DNA of 64,000 nucleotides. Source: Streptomyces sp. NBC_01233. Its GTDB lineage: Bacteria > Actinomycetota > Actinomycetes > Streptomycetales > Streptomycetaceae. The notes under the pieces are model-generated. The model had not been told where the DNA came from. It made no database searches and worked only from the letters and a program-made list of their open reading frames with translations. The stretch lies in the NCBI RefSeq assembly GCF_035989305.1, contig NZ_CP108514.1, forward strand, positions 3,782,501-3,846,500, read 5' to 3'. Positions 38,551-49,449 of the stretch are shown piece after piece. The translations under genes and the position numbers were made by a program. The first letter of the stretch is position 1. The number at the start of each line of letters is the position of its first letter.

Positions 38551-38639
38551 GCGGTTTATATCTTGACGTCAAGATGCTCGTGATCAAGATACTCGTTATG
38601 AAGAGACTTCACATCGACAGACCCCGTACACTGATCCGC
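38551..38639. promoter_or_regulatory. MarR operator palindrome in divergent tam/marR promoter
   Basis: A perfect 16-bp palindrome ATCTTGACGTCAAGAT at 38560-38575, with an extra half-site ATCAAGAT at 38583-38590. This TTGA/TCAA arrangement is typical of MarR-family operators. TACACT (38627-38632) is a -10 placed 7 nt before the MarR start, implying a leaderless transcript. Confidence 0.8.
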
Positions 38640-39137
38640 ATGGAGGACGAGGTCGACCGACTGGTGGCGGCATGGCGGCGGGAGCGCCCTGACCTCGACG
38701 TGGAACCGCTCGAGGTACTGAGCCGCGTCAGCAGGCTCGCGCGCCATCTCGACCGCGCCCGCAGGCTGGCCTTCTCCGAGCACGGCCTGGAGCCGTGGGA
38801 GTTCGACGTCCTGACGTCCCTGCGCCGGGCCGGCGCGCCCTACCAGCTCTCCCCCGGCCAGCTGTTGACCCAGACCCTGGTCACCTCCGGCACCATGACC
38901 AACCGCATCGACCGGCTCGCCAAGAAGGGCCTCGTCGAGCGGCTCCCGGACCCCAGCGACCGCCGCGGGGTCCTGGTGCGGCTCACCCCCGAGGGCCGGG
39001 ACCGTGCGGACCAGGCCCTCGCCGGGCTGCTGGCGCAGGAGCGGGCGATCCTGGCCCAGCTCTCACAGAACCAGCGCGGTGAGCTCGCCGGGCTGCTACG
39101 CCAGTTGACCGCTCCGTTCGACAACATCCCCGGCTAG
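38640..39137 (+). CDS. MarR-family transcriptional regulator
   Basis: 165 residues from ATG 38640, with no Shine-Dalgarno and a -10 box just upstream, so probably leaderless. The winged helix is clear: LEPWEFDVLTSLRRAG, SPGQLLTQTLVTSGTMTNRIDRLAKKGLVERLPDPSDRRGVLVRLTPEGRDRADQA, with dimerisation helices at both ends. It probably represses itself and the divergent tam operon through the 16-bp palindrome between them. Its 3' end overlaps the convergent NarL-type gene by 42 nt. Confidence 0.93.
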   Translation: MEDEVDRLVAAWRRERPDLDVEPLEVLSRVSRLARHLDRARRLAFSEHGLEPWEFDVLTSLRRAGAPYQLSPGQLLTQTLVTSGTMTNRIDRLAKKGLVERLPDPSDRRGVLVRLTPEGRDRADQALAGLLAQERAILAQLSQNQRGELAGLLRQLTAPFDNIPG

Positions 39138-39863
39138 GTCGGCCGGTCGTACGCCGGCCCGCCGGGCCAGCGCCACCGCCGCCAGCGTGGAGTGCACACC
39201 GAGCTTGCCCAGCACGTTCTGCATGTGGGTGCGGACGGTGTGCGGGGACAGGAACAGGCGTGCGGCCACGTCCTTGCGGCCGAGACCCGCCACCATGCAG
39301 CGCAGCACCTCGTGTTCGCGCGGGGTGAGCGATTCCACGAGCCGTTCGCTGTCCGTGCGGTGCTTGCGCGCCGCGGTCAGCTCCCGGAGCACTCCGGTCA
39401 GCAGCGCGGGCGGCAGGTGGGTCTCCTCCCGCAGGACCCCGCGGATGACGGCCAGCAGCCGCGAGAGCGAGCAGTCCTTGGCCACCCAGCCCGAGGCCCC
39501 GGCCTGCAGCGCATGCGCGGCCCGGCGGGGGTCGTCGCGCTCGGCGAGCACGACCGTGCGGACCCCGGGGTGGGTCACCCGCACCCCGGCGACCAGCGCG
39601 ATCCCGTCCGAGCCGGGCGGCGGCGGACCGGAGCCCGGCTCCCGCTGGGCGGGCACGGCCCCGGCGACCACGCCGAGATCGGCGTCGACCAGCAGGACGT
39701 CGAAGCGGCGGCCCTCGGCCACCGCGCGTTCGAGGCAGCGCAGCGCGGCGGGGCCGCTGCCGGCCGCGGACACGTCCACGTCCGGCTCGGCCGCGAGCGC
39801 GGCTGCGAGCGATTCGGCGAAGATGCGGTGATCGTCGACGACGAGTACCCGGATACGAACCAC
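39096..39863 (-). CDS. NarL/LuxR-type response regulator
   Basis: 255 residues from GTG 39863. Receiver domain with acidic pair D10-D11 (VLVVDDHRIF), phosphorylatable D60 in FDVLLVDADLG and Lys in GASGWVAKD; an unusual Pro/Gly insert (about 70-85, EPGSGPPPPGSDG) sits in the receiver. The C-terminal LuxR HTH reads LTPREHEVLRCMVAGLGRKDVAARLFLSPHTVRTHMQNVLGKLGVHSTLAAV. No kinase is adjacent. The start codon follows a G-rich stretch (TTGGGGG) at short distance. Confidence 0.9.
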   Translation of the reverse strand: MVRIRVLVVDDHRIFAESLAAALAAEPDVDVSAAGSGPAALRCLERAVAEGRRFDVLLVDADLGVVAGAVPAQREPGSGPPPPGSDGIALVAGVRVTHPGVRTVVLAERDDPRRAAHALQAGASGWVAKDCSLSRLLAVIRGVLREETHLPPALLTGVLRELTAARKHRTDSERLVESLTPREHEVLRCMVAGLGRKDVAARLFLSPHTVRTHMQNVLGKLGVHSTLAAVALARRAGVRPADLAGDVVERSGQLA

Positions 39864-40343
39864 AAAACCCCCAAGGGTAGGGGAACGGACGACGGCGGGT
39901 ACGGCGCCCGGACCGGGTGATCCGCAGCTGCCCCGGCCGCCGCCGTGACACCTCTGCACTACCCCGGACCGGACGCCGTACCCGACTTGTCTCGACCCCT
40001 GAATCAACACCGGCCCCCACCGGCGTCACGCATCAGCGTAGGGCCGGGTGCCGCTCACGGTTGGCCGAATAGCAGAAGTTTTCCCAGCGATTTTCCGGCG
40101 CAGCCGTTCTGAACTGCCGTTGTGGTGGCTTGAAATCATCTGTACCACAGGTCCGGAGGGCGGCTTCTGCACCGGCGCGTGCCACGGGCAGTTGCACGGG
40201 GGGCAATTCACCCGGCGTGTGCACGCCGGGCGCCCGCGCACAGCGCCCGGCCGCAGCGCACGGCCCGAACACACGCGCCCCCTGCACCGGGCAGGGTGCG
40301 GGGGGCGCGCAGGGCAACGGTGTTCCGGGGGGCTACCCGTGGG
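39864..40343. other. 480-bp intergenic region with no supported gene
   Basis: Holds the upstream region of the NarL-type regulator, including an AT-richer stretch at 40066-40100 (AGAAGTTTTCCC), and the galE terminator. Frames crossing it lack coding bias and ribosome sites. Confidence 0.6.
40275..40308 (-). terminator. Terminator after galE
   Basis: 14-nt arms GCGCCCCCTGCACC (40275-40288) and GGTGCGGGGGGCGC (40295-40308) pair with a single wobble position around a 6-nt loop, 36 nt past the galE stop. Confidence 0.8.
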
Positions 40344-41303
40344 TCAGGAGGTGTGCGTGCGCGCGAAGTTCCACGCGTCCGTGATGATGCCGGTCAGGTC
40401 CGAGCGGCTCGGGGTCCAGCCGAGGCGCTCGTGGGCCGTGCGCGCGGAGGCGACCAGCATCGCGGGGTCGCCGGCCCGGCGCGGGGCGACGACCTCGGGG
40501 ATCTCCCGGCCGGTGACCTTGCGGACCGTCTCGACGACCTCGCGGACCGAGAACCCGCTGCCGTTGCCCAGGTTGCAGATCAGGTGCTCGCCCCCGGCGG
40601 CGACCCGCAGCGCGGCCAGGTGGGCCTCCGCCAGGTCGGCGACGTGGATGTAGTCGCGCACGCAGGTGCCGTCCGGGGTCGGGTAGTCCTCGCCGAACAC
40701 CGAGATCGACTCGCGCTCGCCCAACGCGACCTGGAGGACCAGCGGGATCAGGTGCGTCTCGGGGGTGTGCCGCTCGCCGAACTCCCCGTAGGCCCCGGCC
40801 ACGTTGAAGTAGCGCAGGGACACCGCGGCCAGGCCGTGCGCCACGCACTCCCCCGCGATCATGTGGTCGACGGCCAGCTTCGAGGCGCCGTACGGGTTGG
40901 TCGGCGCGGTCACCGAGGCCTCGGTGAGCAGGCCCTCCGTCGGCTCCCCGTAGGTGGCCGCGGTGGAGGAGAACACCAGCTTGCGCACGCCCGCCTCGCG
41001 CATCGCGCCGAGCAGGGCGAGCGTGCCTCCGACGTTGTTCTCCCAGTACTTGCCCGGGTTCACCACGGACTCGCCGACCTGCGAGGAGGCCGCGAAGTGC
41101 AGCACCGCTTCGTAGGAGGAGTCCAGGTGGCGGGCGGCGTCCTGGATGCGGCCCTCGATGAAGGCGGCGCCCGCCGGGACGCCGACGCGGAAACCGGTGC
41201 TGAGGTCGTCGAGGACGGTGACCTCGTGGCCGGCCTCCAGAAGGTGGGCCGCGACCACGCTGCCGACGTATCCGGCGCCACCGGTTACCAGGTACTTGCT
41301 CAC
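40344..41303 (-). CDS. galE: UDP-glucose 4-epimerase
   Basis: 319 residues, GTG start at 41303. Extended short-chain dehydrogenase: NAD-binding [23 protein letters not shown], catalytic Ser-Thr in [11 protein letters not shown] and the YxxxK pair in [13 protein letters not shown], then [16 protein letters not shown] and [15 protein letters not shown], the GalE signatures. It interconverts UDP-glucose and UDP-galactose for envelope and secondary-metabolite glycans. Stands alone, not in a gal operon, between two NarL-type regulators. Confidence 0.95.
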   Translation of the reverse strand: MSKYLVTGGAGYVGSVVAAHLLEAGHEVTVLDDLSTGFRVGVPAGAAFIEGRIQDAARHLDSSYEAVLHFAASSQVGESVVNPGKYWENNVGGTLALLGAMREAGVRKLVFSSTAATYGEPTEGLLTEASVTAPTNPYGASKLAVDHMIAGECVAHGLAAVSLRYFNVAGAYGEFGERHTPETHLIPLVLQVALGERESISVFGEDYPTPDGTCVRDYIHVADLAEAHLAALRVAAGGEHLICNLGNGSGFSVREVVETVRKVTGREIPEVVAPRRAGDPAMLVASARTAHERLGWTPSRSDLTGIITDAWNFARTHTS

Positions 41304-41326
41304 TCGCCTACTGCCTCTCGCGGGGG

Positions 41327-41352
41327 AGCACGCGCGGGAGCGTGCGCGTGCT
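41327..41352. repeat. Inverted repeat upstream of galE
   Basis: AGCACGCGC (41327-41335) and GCGCGTGCT (41344-41352) form a 9-bp inverted repeat with an 8-nt spacer, 24 nt before the galE start; a leader hairpin or operator. No gene lies in 41304-41499. Confidence 0.6.
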
Positions 41353-41499
41353 AGGACACTGGCTTACCCGATTCGACGCCCGCGGGGAAATCGGCGGCGG
41401 GCGAGCGGCGGGCAGCGGCGGGCCCGCACCGGGACCGCACCCGCCCCGGCCACCGCCGGCTTCGGGCCCGTGCGGGCCCGTCGGTCCGGCGCGGGTCCG

Positions 41500-42192
41500 T
41501 CAGTCCCGCACGGCGACGGCGGGCCGCACCGGCAGCGCCCGGTCCAGCAGGCCGGTACGGGCGGCCAGCGCCGCCGCCTCCAGCCTCGATCCCACGCCCA
41601 GTTTCATCAGCACCCGCTGCACGTGCGTACGGGCGGTGCTCGGCGCGATCTCCATGCCCGCGGCGATCAGCCGGGTGTCCTCGCCCTCGGCGACCCGCAC
41701 CAGCACCTCCACCTCGCGCGGGGTGAGCAGGCGCAGCAGCCGGCTGCCCTCGTCGTCGGGCTGGACGGCGGGGTTCAGGAGCTCGGCGAAGGCGCCCTGC
41801 AGCAGCTGCGGGGCGATCGCCACCTCGCCCGCCCGCGCCTTGGCCAGCGCCCGCTCCACGCCCTCGATGCGCTCGTCCTGGCGTACGTACCCGGAGGCGC
41901 CGGCGGCGAAGGCGGCCGCGATCCCGCGCGGGCTGGGCACCGGGCCGAGGACGACGACGGCGATCTGCGGGCGCTCCCGCTTGATGCGGACGACGGGTTC
42001 GAAGACCCCGGTCTCGGCGGGGGTGGCCGTCCCGAACAGGCAGACCTCCGGGGCCCGTCCGATGACCAGCTCGGCGGCGCCCGCGGCCGGGGCGGCGGCC
42101 GCCAGGACCCGGTGGCCGCGCAGTTTCAGGGCAGAGGCCAGCGCCTCGGCCAGCAGCCGGTGCTCGTCGACCACCACGACCCGTACGCCCAT
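41500..42192 (-). CDS. Atypical NarL/LuxR-type regulator lacking the phospho-acceptor Asp
   Basis: 230 residues from ATG 42192 (an in-frame GTG at 42204 adds four). The receiver-like domain starts VRVVVVDEHRLLAEALAS with D9-E10, but where the phosphorylated Asp should be, the strand reads APEVCLFGTATPAETG with Gly at about 54. The later GASGYVRQDERIEG lacks the usual Lys. The HTH is normal: LTPREVEVLVRVAEGEDTRLIAAGMEIAPSTARTHVQRVLMKLGVGSRLEAAALA. It therefore probably works without phosphorylation. It lies after the terminator of the PQQ-propeller operon. Confidence 0.88.
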   Translation of the reverse strand: MGVRVVVVDEHRLLAEALASALKLRGHRVLAAAAPAAGAAELVIGRAPEVCLFGTATPAETGVFEPVVRIKRERPQIAVVVLGPVPSPRGIAAAFAAGASGYVRQDERIEGVERALAKARAGEVAIAPQLLQGAFAELLNPAVQPDDEGSRLLRLLTPREVEVLVRVAEGEDTRLIAAGMEIAPSTARTHVQRVLMKLGVGSRLEAAALAARTGLLDRALPVRPAVAVRD

Positions 42193-42269
42193 TGAGGTAC
42201 CCACCCCCCACCCTTCTGACCCGGCAAGCTACACGCTTGTTCGACGGTGCGCGGGGGTTACCGCGCAGA

Positions 42270-42301
42270 AGCCCCCGGAAGGCGGACCTTCCGGGGGCTT
42301 G
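42270..42301 (-). terminator. Terminator after the PQQ-propeller operon
   Basis: Perfect 14-bp stem AAGCCCCCGGAAGG / CCTTCCGGGGGCTT with a 4-nt loop (CGGA), 18 nt past the stop at 42320. Confidence 0.93.
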
Positions 42302-42319
42302 CGGCGGCGTGCGGACGGA

Positions 42320-44068
42320 TCAGCTCGCGGTGAAGGAGGTGAAGATGTATTCCGGGTCGGACGTCGCGGAGTACGGCTTCTTGACCGCGGTACGGGCGAG
42401 GAAGAGCTTCCCGTTGTGGTAGCGGTACTCGTGGTAGCCGGGCGAGTAGCCCGTCTCGATGCGCTGGGTCGTCTTGTCCGACGGGTTCTCCATCAGGACG
42501 GTTTCCTTCATCGTCTTGCCGTCGATGCTGACGATCTGGCCGCCCTTGTCGTAAGGGGGCTCCTTGTAGGCGATGATGTTCGACCCGTCCATGCGCAGCG
42601 GGTACAGCTTGTACCGCTCGCCCGCGTCGGCGCGGTCGGTGGTCTGCTTGCCGGTCTCCAGGTCGAAGGAGAGCAGCTCGTTGGTCTTGCCGTAGGCGTC
42701 CTTGCCCTGGTGCTCGTAGGAGGGCAGGTAGAGCTTGCCGTTGCCGACGATCATGCCGGCGCACCGCTCGACCTCGGTGTGGCACTCACCGCCGAAGGTG
42801 CCGGAGGAGAGCGAGATCTTCGCCTTCAGCTGGCCCGCGGCGTCGAGGACGAAGAGGTCGCTGACGCCGCTCGCGTTCTTGGCGGTCTTGCCGACGTCGG
42901 CGGAGACGATCAGGGGCTTGGTGGAGACGATGCCGGCGCTCTCGATGCCCGCGGAGAGCTTGTACGAGTACTGCGGCGCGCCGGTGGTCGGGTCGAGGGC
43001 CTGCGCGTACACGGTCGGGTTGGAGCTCTGGCCGCACCTGCGGATGACGGCGAGGGCCTCGCCACCGCCGTAGCCGACGTCGCGGCAGCCTTCGCCGTCG
43101 ACCTTGGGCAGCCACAGGGACTTGCCGTCGGCGAGGCTCCAGGCGGCGCCGCCCGAGGGGCCGCCTGCGGCGACCGTCTGCCCGCTGACGGTGACCTCGT
43201 AGTAGGACACGGGCTTGTCACCGCTGGTGGCGCCCTTGGCGTTGCCGGTCCAGAGGAGCTTGCCGGCGTTCAGGTCGATGACGCCGACCTCGGTGCACGC
43301 CGGGTACTTGACCTCCGGCGTGGGCTTCGTGGGCCGGAAGACCACCGCCGTCTTGTTGTCGGAGACGTGCCGGGAGGCTCCGCAGAGCTCACCGGGGAGG
43401 GGGATCTCCCACTTCATGGCGCCGTCGACGGTGTTGTAGCCGACGATCTTGTACACGTCGGACTTGACGTAGGTGGAGTCGGTCAGCCAGGAACCGGGGA
43501 CCTGGACCATCTCGTCCGGGGTCGGGCTCGGCTGGTTGACCAGCACCTTCGACTTGGTGTTGGCGGGCACCTTCTCGCTGCCGCCCGCGCCGGGCTGGGA
43601 CTTGTCGTCCCCGGGCTTGGCGGGGCCGCTGTCCGCGGTGTCCTTCGTGCCCTCGCCGTCGCCGTCGCCGTCGCCGGAGACGTACCAGAGGCCGCCGCCG
43701 ACGATGAGGACGATGGCCAGCAGGGCCGCGCCGACGATCATCAGCTGGGTGCGCTTGTCGTTGCCGCCGCCGGCCGGGGGCTGGGCGGCGGGGGCCGCGG
43801 CACCCGGAGCGCCGAAGGGCGGCGGGGTGCCGGGCTGCTGCGGGTAGCCGTAGCCGGGCCCGGTCTGCGGGTACCCGTACGCGGGCTGCGCGGGCGGCTG
43901 CTGCGGGGGCGCGGGCGGCCCGGCCGGCGGGGTGGGGGGTCCGGCCGGCGGCACGGGCGCGCCGAACCCGCCCGGGGCGGGGGTCCCCCCGGCCGGGGCC
44001 GGGGGCGGATCCTGCGGCGCGCCGAAGCCGCCGGACGGCGGCTGGCTGGGGGGCGGCGGGGTACTCAT
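42320..44068 (-). CDS. Membrane-anchored PQQ-type beta-propeller protein (paralogue 1)
   Basis: 582 residues. A cytoplasmic Pro/Gly-rich N-terminus (about 100 residues with AYGYPQ-type repeats) leads to a single helix TQLMIVGAALLAIVLIVGGGLWYV, an acidic Gly/Asp linker (GDGDGDGEG) and an extracytoplasmic beta-propeller of about 400 residues with PQQ-blade repeats (IDLNAGKLLWTGNAKG, SLADGKSLWLP, LDPTTGAPQYSYKL, FDLETGKQT). Cysteines occur in pairs (ECHTEVERC). No quinoprotein active site is evident, so a scaffold or sensor role is likely. Second gene after its paralogue, 43 nt away. Confidence 0.85.
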   Translation of the reverse strand: MSTPPPPSQPPSGGFGAPQDPPPAPAGGTPAPGGFGAPVPPAGPPTPPAGPPAPPQQPPAQPAYGYPQTGPGYGYPQQPGTPPPFGAPGAAAPAAQPPAGGGNDKRTQLMIVGAALLAIVLIVGGGLWYVSGDGDGDGEGTKDTADSGPAKPGDDKSQPGAGGSEKVPANTKSKVLVNQPSPTPDEMVQVPGSWLTDSTYVKSDVYKIVGYNTVDGAMKWEIPLPGELCGASRHVSDNKTAVVFRPTKPTPEVKYPACTEVGVIDLNAGKLLWTGNAKGATSGDKPVSYYEVTVSGQTVAAGGPSGGAAWSLADGKSLWLPKVDGEGCRDVGYGGGEALAVIRRCGQSSNPTVYAQALDPTTGAPQYSYKLSAGIESAGIVSTKPLIVSADVGKTAKNASGVSDLFVLDAAGQLKAKISLSSGTFGGECHTEVERCAGMIVGNGKLYLPSYEHQGKDAYGKTNELLSFDLETGKQTTDRADAGERYKLYPLRMDGSNIIAYKEPPYDKGGQIVSIDGKTMKETVLMENPSDKTTQRIETGYSPGYHEYRYHNGKLFLARTAVKKPYSATSDPEYIFTSFTAS

Positions 44069-44111
44069 GGGCTGCTCTTGCCTCTCGCTGGGCTGCTCGT
44101 TGGACGCGTTG

Positions 44112-45749
44112 TCACTTGCCGAAGACCATCAGGAGCTTCTCGTCCGTGCCCTTGGCCTGCAGACGGGAGGTGGAGATGAAGAACCGTCCGTCCGCGTAGT
44201 CGAGCTTCGGGGTGCGGAAGGAGCTCTCGATCGGCGCGGCCGGGCCCGACGGGTGGCGCAGGAGTGCGGTGGGGGTGCCGCCGCCGGCCGGGATGGAGAT
44301 GACCTCGCCGCCCTGCTCCTCCTCGGCCTTGCGGTAGGCGATCAACTGCCCGTTGGCGGCCTTGAGCGGGGTGAGGGTGCGCTTGTCGCCGGCCGGGGTG
44401 CGCCACTTGTCCTTGCCGGTGGCCAGGTCGAAGGCGACGATCTCGTTGGCCTTGCCGGCGGCCGCCGCGGTGGGCAGGTACAGGGTGCCCGCGTCGACGA
44501 CGGCCGAGGGGCAGGTCGTCAGGGACCGGAAGATTCCGGTGTCGCCGCAGCCGACGGCGAAGCTGCCCTCTCCGGCGAGGGTGGCGGTCTGCTTCCCGTC
44601 GGGTCCCAGGACCACGATGGAGCGCTGCTTGGACTCCTCGTTGCCGATGTCGAGGACGATCGGGTCCACCGAGTAGATGCTGGTGACCTTGAACTTCTTG
44701 GGGAGCCGGAAGGCCCAGGCCTTCTGGCCGGTGACGGGGTCGACCCCGTGGACCTCTGCGCTGGCGTCCGCGTCGCTGCACGTGGCGATGGCGATCATCT
44801 TGCCGTTGCCGGCTTCGTAGCCGTCGGGCTTGCAGCCGGTGCCCATGGCGCTCCCGAAGAGCTTGTCACCGTTGCTGATCTTGAAGGCGCTGGCGGTGCC
44901 GCCGCGGCTGACGGCGACGGTGTCGCCGGTCATGGCCAGGGTGGGGCTGGTGAAGATGTCGAAGAGCCCTTCCTTGGGCACCTCCTTCGACCAGACCTCC
45001 TTGCCGGTCTTGAGGTCGACCACGCGCATCTGGGTGCAGGAGGCGTTCTCCCCCTCGCCGTCGCGGTACATGACGACCGTCTTGCCGTCGGCGGTGGTGT
45101 CCCGGGCGACGGAGCAGATCGCGGCAGGGAAGGCGAGCGTCCACTTCTCCTTGCCGTCGGTGACCGCGTAGCCGTTGAGGGACTTCCAGACGCTCTTGAC
45201 GACGGTGTCGCCGACGACCCACTGGGCCGCGGAGTCGACTCCCATGCCGGGGCCGTCGACCTTGGCGGTCTTGAACCAGAGGACCTTGTCCTCGCCCTGC
45301 TTGCGGCCGGAGTTGAGGTCGGCCTGCTGGCCGCCGGTGCCGTTGCCGTTGCCGTCGCCCTTGTCCACGGAAGGGGAGCCGGAGGGCTTGGCGTCGGTGG
45401 ACTCCTGCGCCACGGGCGGCTTCGGGTCCTCGTCGGACCCGGAGAAGCCGACGTAGCCGACGACCGCGACGGCGAGGACGGCTGCGGCGGCCGAGGCGGC
45501 GATCAGCACGGTCCGCTTCTTCTTCGGCGGCATCCCGGGGGCGCCGGGCGCACCGGGCGCACCGGGCGGCGGGTAACCGTAGCCCGGCGGCTGCTGCTGG
45601 ACGGTGGGCGGCTGCTGCGCGTACGGGGCCTGCTGCGCGTACGGGTTCTCGCCCTGCGGGTATCCGTACCCCTGCTGCGGCGGGCCGGGCAGGTGACCGT
45701 AACCGGAAGGAGTCGGTGGCTGGTTCGGCGGCTGGGGCGGCTCGGTCAT
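44112..45749 (-). CDS. Membrane-anchored PQQ-type beta-propeller protein (paralogue 2)
   Basis: 545 residues from ATG 45749 (MTEPPQPPNQPP); the longer frame starts in the promoter. Same plan as its neighbour: Pro/Gln/Tyr-rich cytoplasmic start (PYAQQAPYAQQPP), basic stop KKKR, helix TVLIAASAAAAVLAVAVVGYVGF, an acidic/Ser-rich linker, then a propeller with blades such as VVDLKTGKEVWSKEV, VDPVTGQKAWAFRLP and FDLATGKDKWRTPAG. The two are tandem duplicates that have diverged widely. Similar proteins in Streptomyces often lie near Ser/Thr kinases, whose extracellular parts share the fold; a link here is not shown. Confidence 0.85.
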   Translation of the reverse strand: MTEPPQPPNQPPTPSGYGHLPGPPQQGYGYPQGENPYAQQAPYAQQPPTVQQQPPGYGYPPPGAPGAPGAPGMPPKKKRTVLIAASAAAAVLAVAVVGYVGFSGSDEDPKPPVAQESTDAKPSGSPSVDKGDGNGNGTGGQQADLNSGRKQGEDKVLWFKTAKVDGPGMGVDSAAQWVVGDTVVKSVWKSLNGYAVTDGKEKWTLAFPAAICSVARDTTADGKTVVMYRDGEGENASCTQMRVVDLKTGKEVWSKEVPKEGLFDIFTSPTLAMTGDTVAVSRGGTASAFKISNGDKLFGSAMGTGCKPDGYEAGNGKMIAIATCSDADASAEVHGVDPVTGQKAWAFRLPKKFKVTSIYSVDPIVLDIGNEESKQRSIVVLGPDGKQTATLAGEGSFAVGCGDTGIFRSLTTCPSAVVDAGTLYLPTAAAAGKANEIVAFDLATGKDKWRTPAGDKRTLTPLKAANGQLIAYRKAEEEQGGEVISIPAGGGTPTALLRHPSGPAAPIESSFRTPKLDYADGRFFISTSRLQAKGTDEKLLMVFGK

Positions 45750-45904
45750 CAGCGCACACTTTCGGCTTCGGCGGGTCGGGGAGGATGACCTTTCTATCAC
45801 TGACGGCCCTCGAACACCGGTCCGGTCCACCCCCTGTTCCCAAGGGAGGACCGGCCCGTGATGCCGTCGTTATCCCGCCAGTTGGCCCGGCCGGGTGAGG
45901 GAAT

Positions 45905-47713
<1,809 letters not shown>

Positions 47714-47766
47714 CAGACGCGCTCCAGGTGGGGTACCCCCGGACGGACTCTGGGGGAGGGTGTGGA

Positions 47767-49095
47767 TCAGCCCCCCAGCCTAACGCTCCGGGCCGGGGCT
47801 GACCGTTCCACGAGCAGGGCGCCCGCGAGGGCCATCCCGATGGCGACCGGCGCGGTGACGGGGAACGCGATGAGGGTAGCGCTGTGGCCGTCGAGCAGAC
47901 CGCCGAGTCCGGTCATGGACAGGCCGAGGATCCCGAGGAGGCACAGGGTGATGCCGAGGGCGGCGACGAGGCCGCCGGCGCCGCCCGCCGTGCCGGTGCG
48001 CGGCGCGGCCGGGGCCTCGAAGCGGCGGAACAGCGTGACGAAGACGACCGTCAGGGCGGTCGCCGCCAGGATCCGTACGGGGACCTGCGCCCACCAGGCG
48101 GCGCCGGCCGGGGCCGGAAGGTCCAGGCCGAGGGCGAGCTGGGCCCCGTACACGCCGAGCATGGCGGTGAGGTGCCACAGGAAGGCGGTCATGGCGACGC
48201 CGTTGGCGGCGACCACGCCGCGCCAGACGCGGGGGCGGGCCAGCCAGGCGGTGGCGGGCCGGGCGAGCAGCTGCACGGCGCCGACGAGCCACATGCCGTG
48301 CGCGAGCAGGGCGAGGGTGGGCGGGGCCATGTTGGACACCTTCTCGCCGGGCATCCCGACCATGGACAGCGGGTACGGGCCGCACGCCACCAGCAGGACG
48401 GCCCCGGCGAGACCCGCGGCGGCGAGGGCGGCGGGCCGGCGGATCCGGCCGTCGGCGCGGAGGAAGCCGAGCTGGTGGACGGCGAGCCAGACGAGGGCGA
48501 AGTTCAGGAACTCGACGTAGGGGACGCCGAACGCGAAGCGCAGTACGTCGACCAGCGCGGCCGCTCCGGCCAGCGCGGCGAACGCGGCCCAGCCGTGGCG
48601 CTCGTGCAGCTTCAGCAGGGGCGGGGTGAAGGCGACCATCGCCAGGTAGATCCCGATGAACCACAGCGGCTGGGTGACCAGCCGCAGTGCGGCCCCGGTC
48701 AGCCGGCCGTCGCCGCGGCCGGCGAGCTGCACCGCGAGCGCGGCGGCGGCCCACACCAGGACGAAGACGAGGGTGGGGCGCAACAGCCGCTGGAGCCGGG
48801 CCCGGAGGAAGGCGGCGTAGACGGACGTCTCGCTGCGGCGGGCGAGGGAGCGGTAGGACAGGGCGTGCGAGAACCCGCCGACGAAGAAGAACACCGGCAT
48901 GACCTGCAGGCCCCAGGTGAGCACCTGGAGGGCGGGCACGAGGGCGAGCAGGTTCCCTATGCCGTCGCTGCTGACGGCGGCCATCAGCCAGTGCCCGCCG
49001 ATGACGGTGCCGAGCGAGGCGACCCGCAGCAGGTCGACGTACCGGTCCCGACCGGGTGGGGTGGCGAGGGCGAGGTCGCGTGCGCTGGCTGTCAT
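47767..49095 (-). CDS. Acyltransferase-3 family membrane protein
   Basis: 442 residues, about ten to eleven helices. The first loop has the family signature RYVDLLRVASLGTVIGGHWLMA (R...D..R..s...v...H), where the His is the presumed catalytic residue; FFFVGGFSHALSYRS and PLWFIGIYLAMVAFTPPLLKLHERHGW are further acyltransferase-3 landmarks. Such enzymes O-acylate sugars or lipids on the membrane; the substrate is unknown. ATG 49095; stop 53 nt before the ABC-F start. Confidence 0.9.
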   Translation of the reverse strand: MTASARDLALATPPGRDRYVDLLRVASLGTVIGGHWLMAAVSSDGIGNLLALVPALQVLTWGLQVMPVFFFVGGFSHALSYRSLARRSETSVYAAFLRARLQRLLRPTLVFVLVWAAAALAVQLAGRGDGRLTGAALRLVTQPLWFIGIYLAMVAFTPPLLKLHERHGWAAFAALAGAAALVDVLRFAFGVPYVEFLNFALVWLAVHQLGFLRADGRIRRPAALAAAGLAGAVLLVACGPYPLSMVGMPGEKVSNMAPPTLALLAHGMWLVGAVQLLARPATAWLARPRVWRGVVAANGVAMTAFLWHLTAMLGVYGAQLALGLDLPAPAGAAWWAQVPVRILAATALTVVFVTLFRRFEAPAAPRTGTAGGAGGLVAALGITLCLLGILGLSMTGLGGLLDGHSATLIAFPVTAPVAIGMALAGALLVERSAPARSVRLGG

Positions 49096-49149
49096 GGAGC
49101 CACGGTCGCCTGCGCGGGCCGTCTCCCGACAGGGTGCGGGTACTCAACT

Positions 49150-49440
49150 CCCGCCTGGGTACCGGGGCTCCGCCCCGGCCCCCCTACGGCGCTTCGCGCC
49201 CGCGCCTCAATCGCCGGCGGGGCTTCAAGACCGGGGCTCCGCCCCGCACCCCGCTCCTCAAACGCCGGAGGGGCTGAAATTGCGCTCCGCGCAATCCAGC
49301 CCCGCGGACACTTGACGGCTGACGCGCGCCAGATCCAGCCCCGCCGGCGTTTGAGGCGCGGGGTCTGGGGCGGAGCCCCGGTGCTTTCAGCCCCGCCGGC
49401 GTTTGAGGCGCGGGGTCTGGGGGCTGGCCCCCGACAGCGG
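49150..49440. repeat. Second cluster of dispersed palindromic repeats
   Basis: This 354-bp gap between the acyltransferase and ispE is almost wholly dispersed repeats. Seen: two direct copies of CCCCGCCGGCGTTTGAGGCG at about 49342 and 49395, each followed by CGGGGTCTGGGG; an inverted copy CTCCTCAAACGCCGGAGG at about 49255; a diverged CCTCAATCGCCGGCGGGG at about 49205; and hairpins GGGGCTCCGCCCC and GGGGCGGAGCCCC. They probably terminate ispE. Confidence 0.85.
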
Positions 49441-49449
49441 TGCGCGGGG

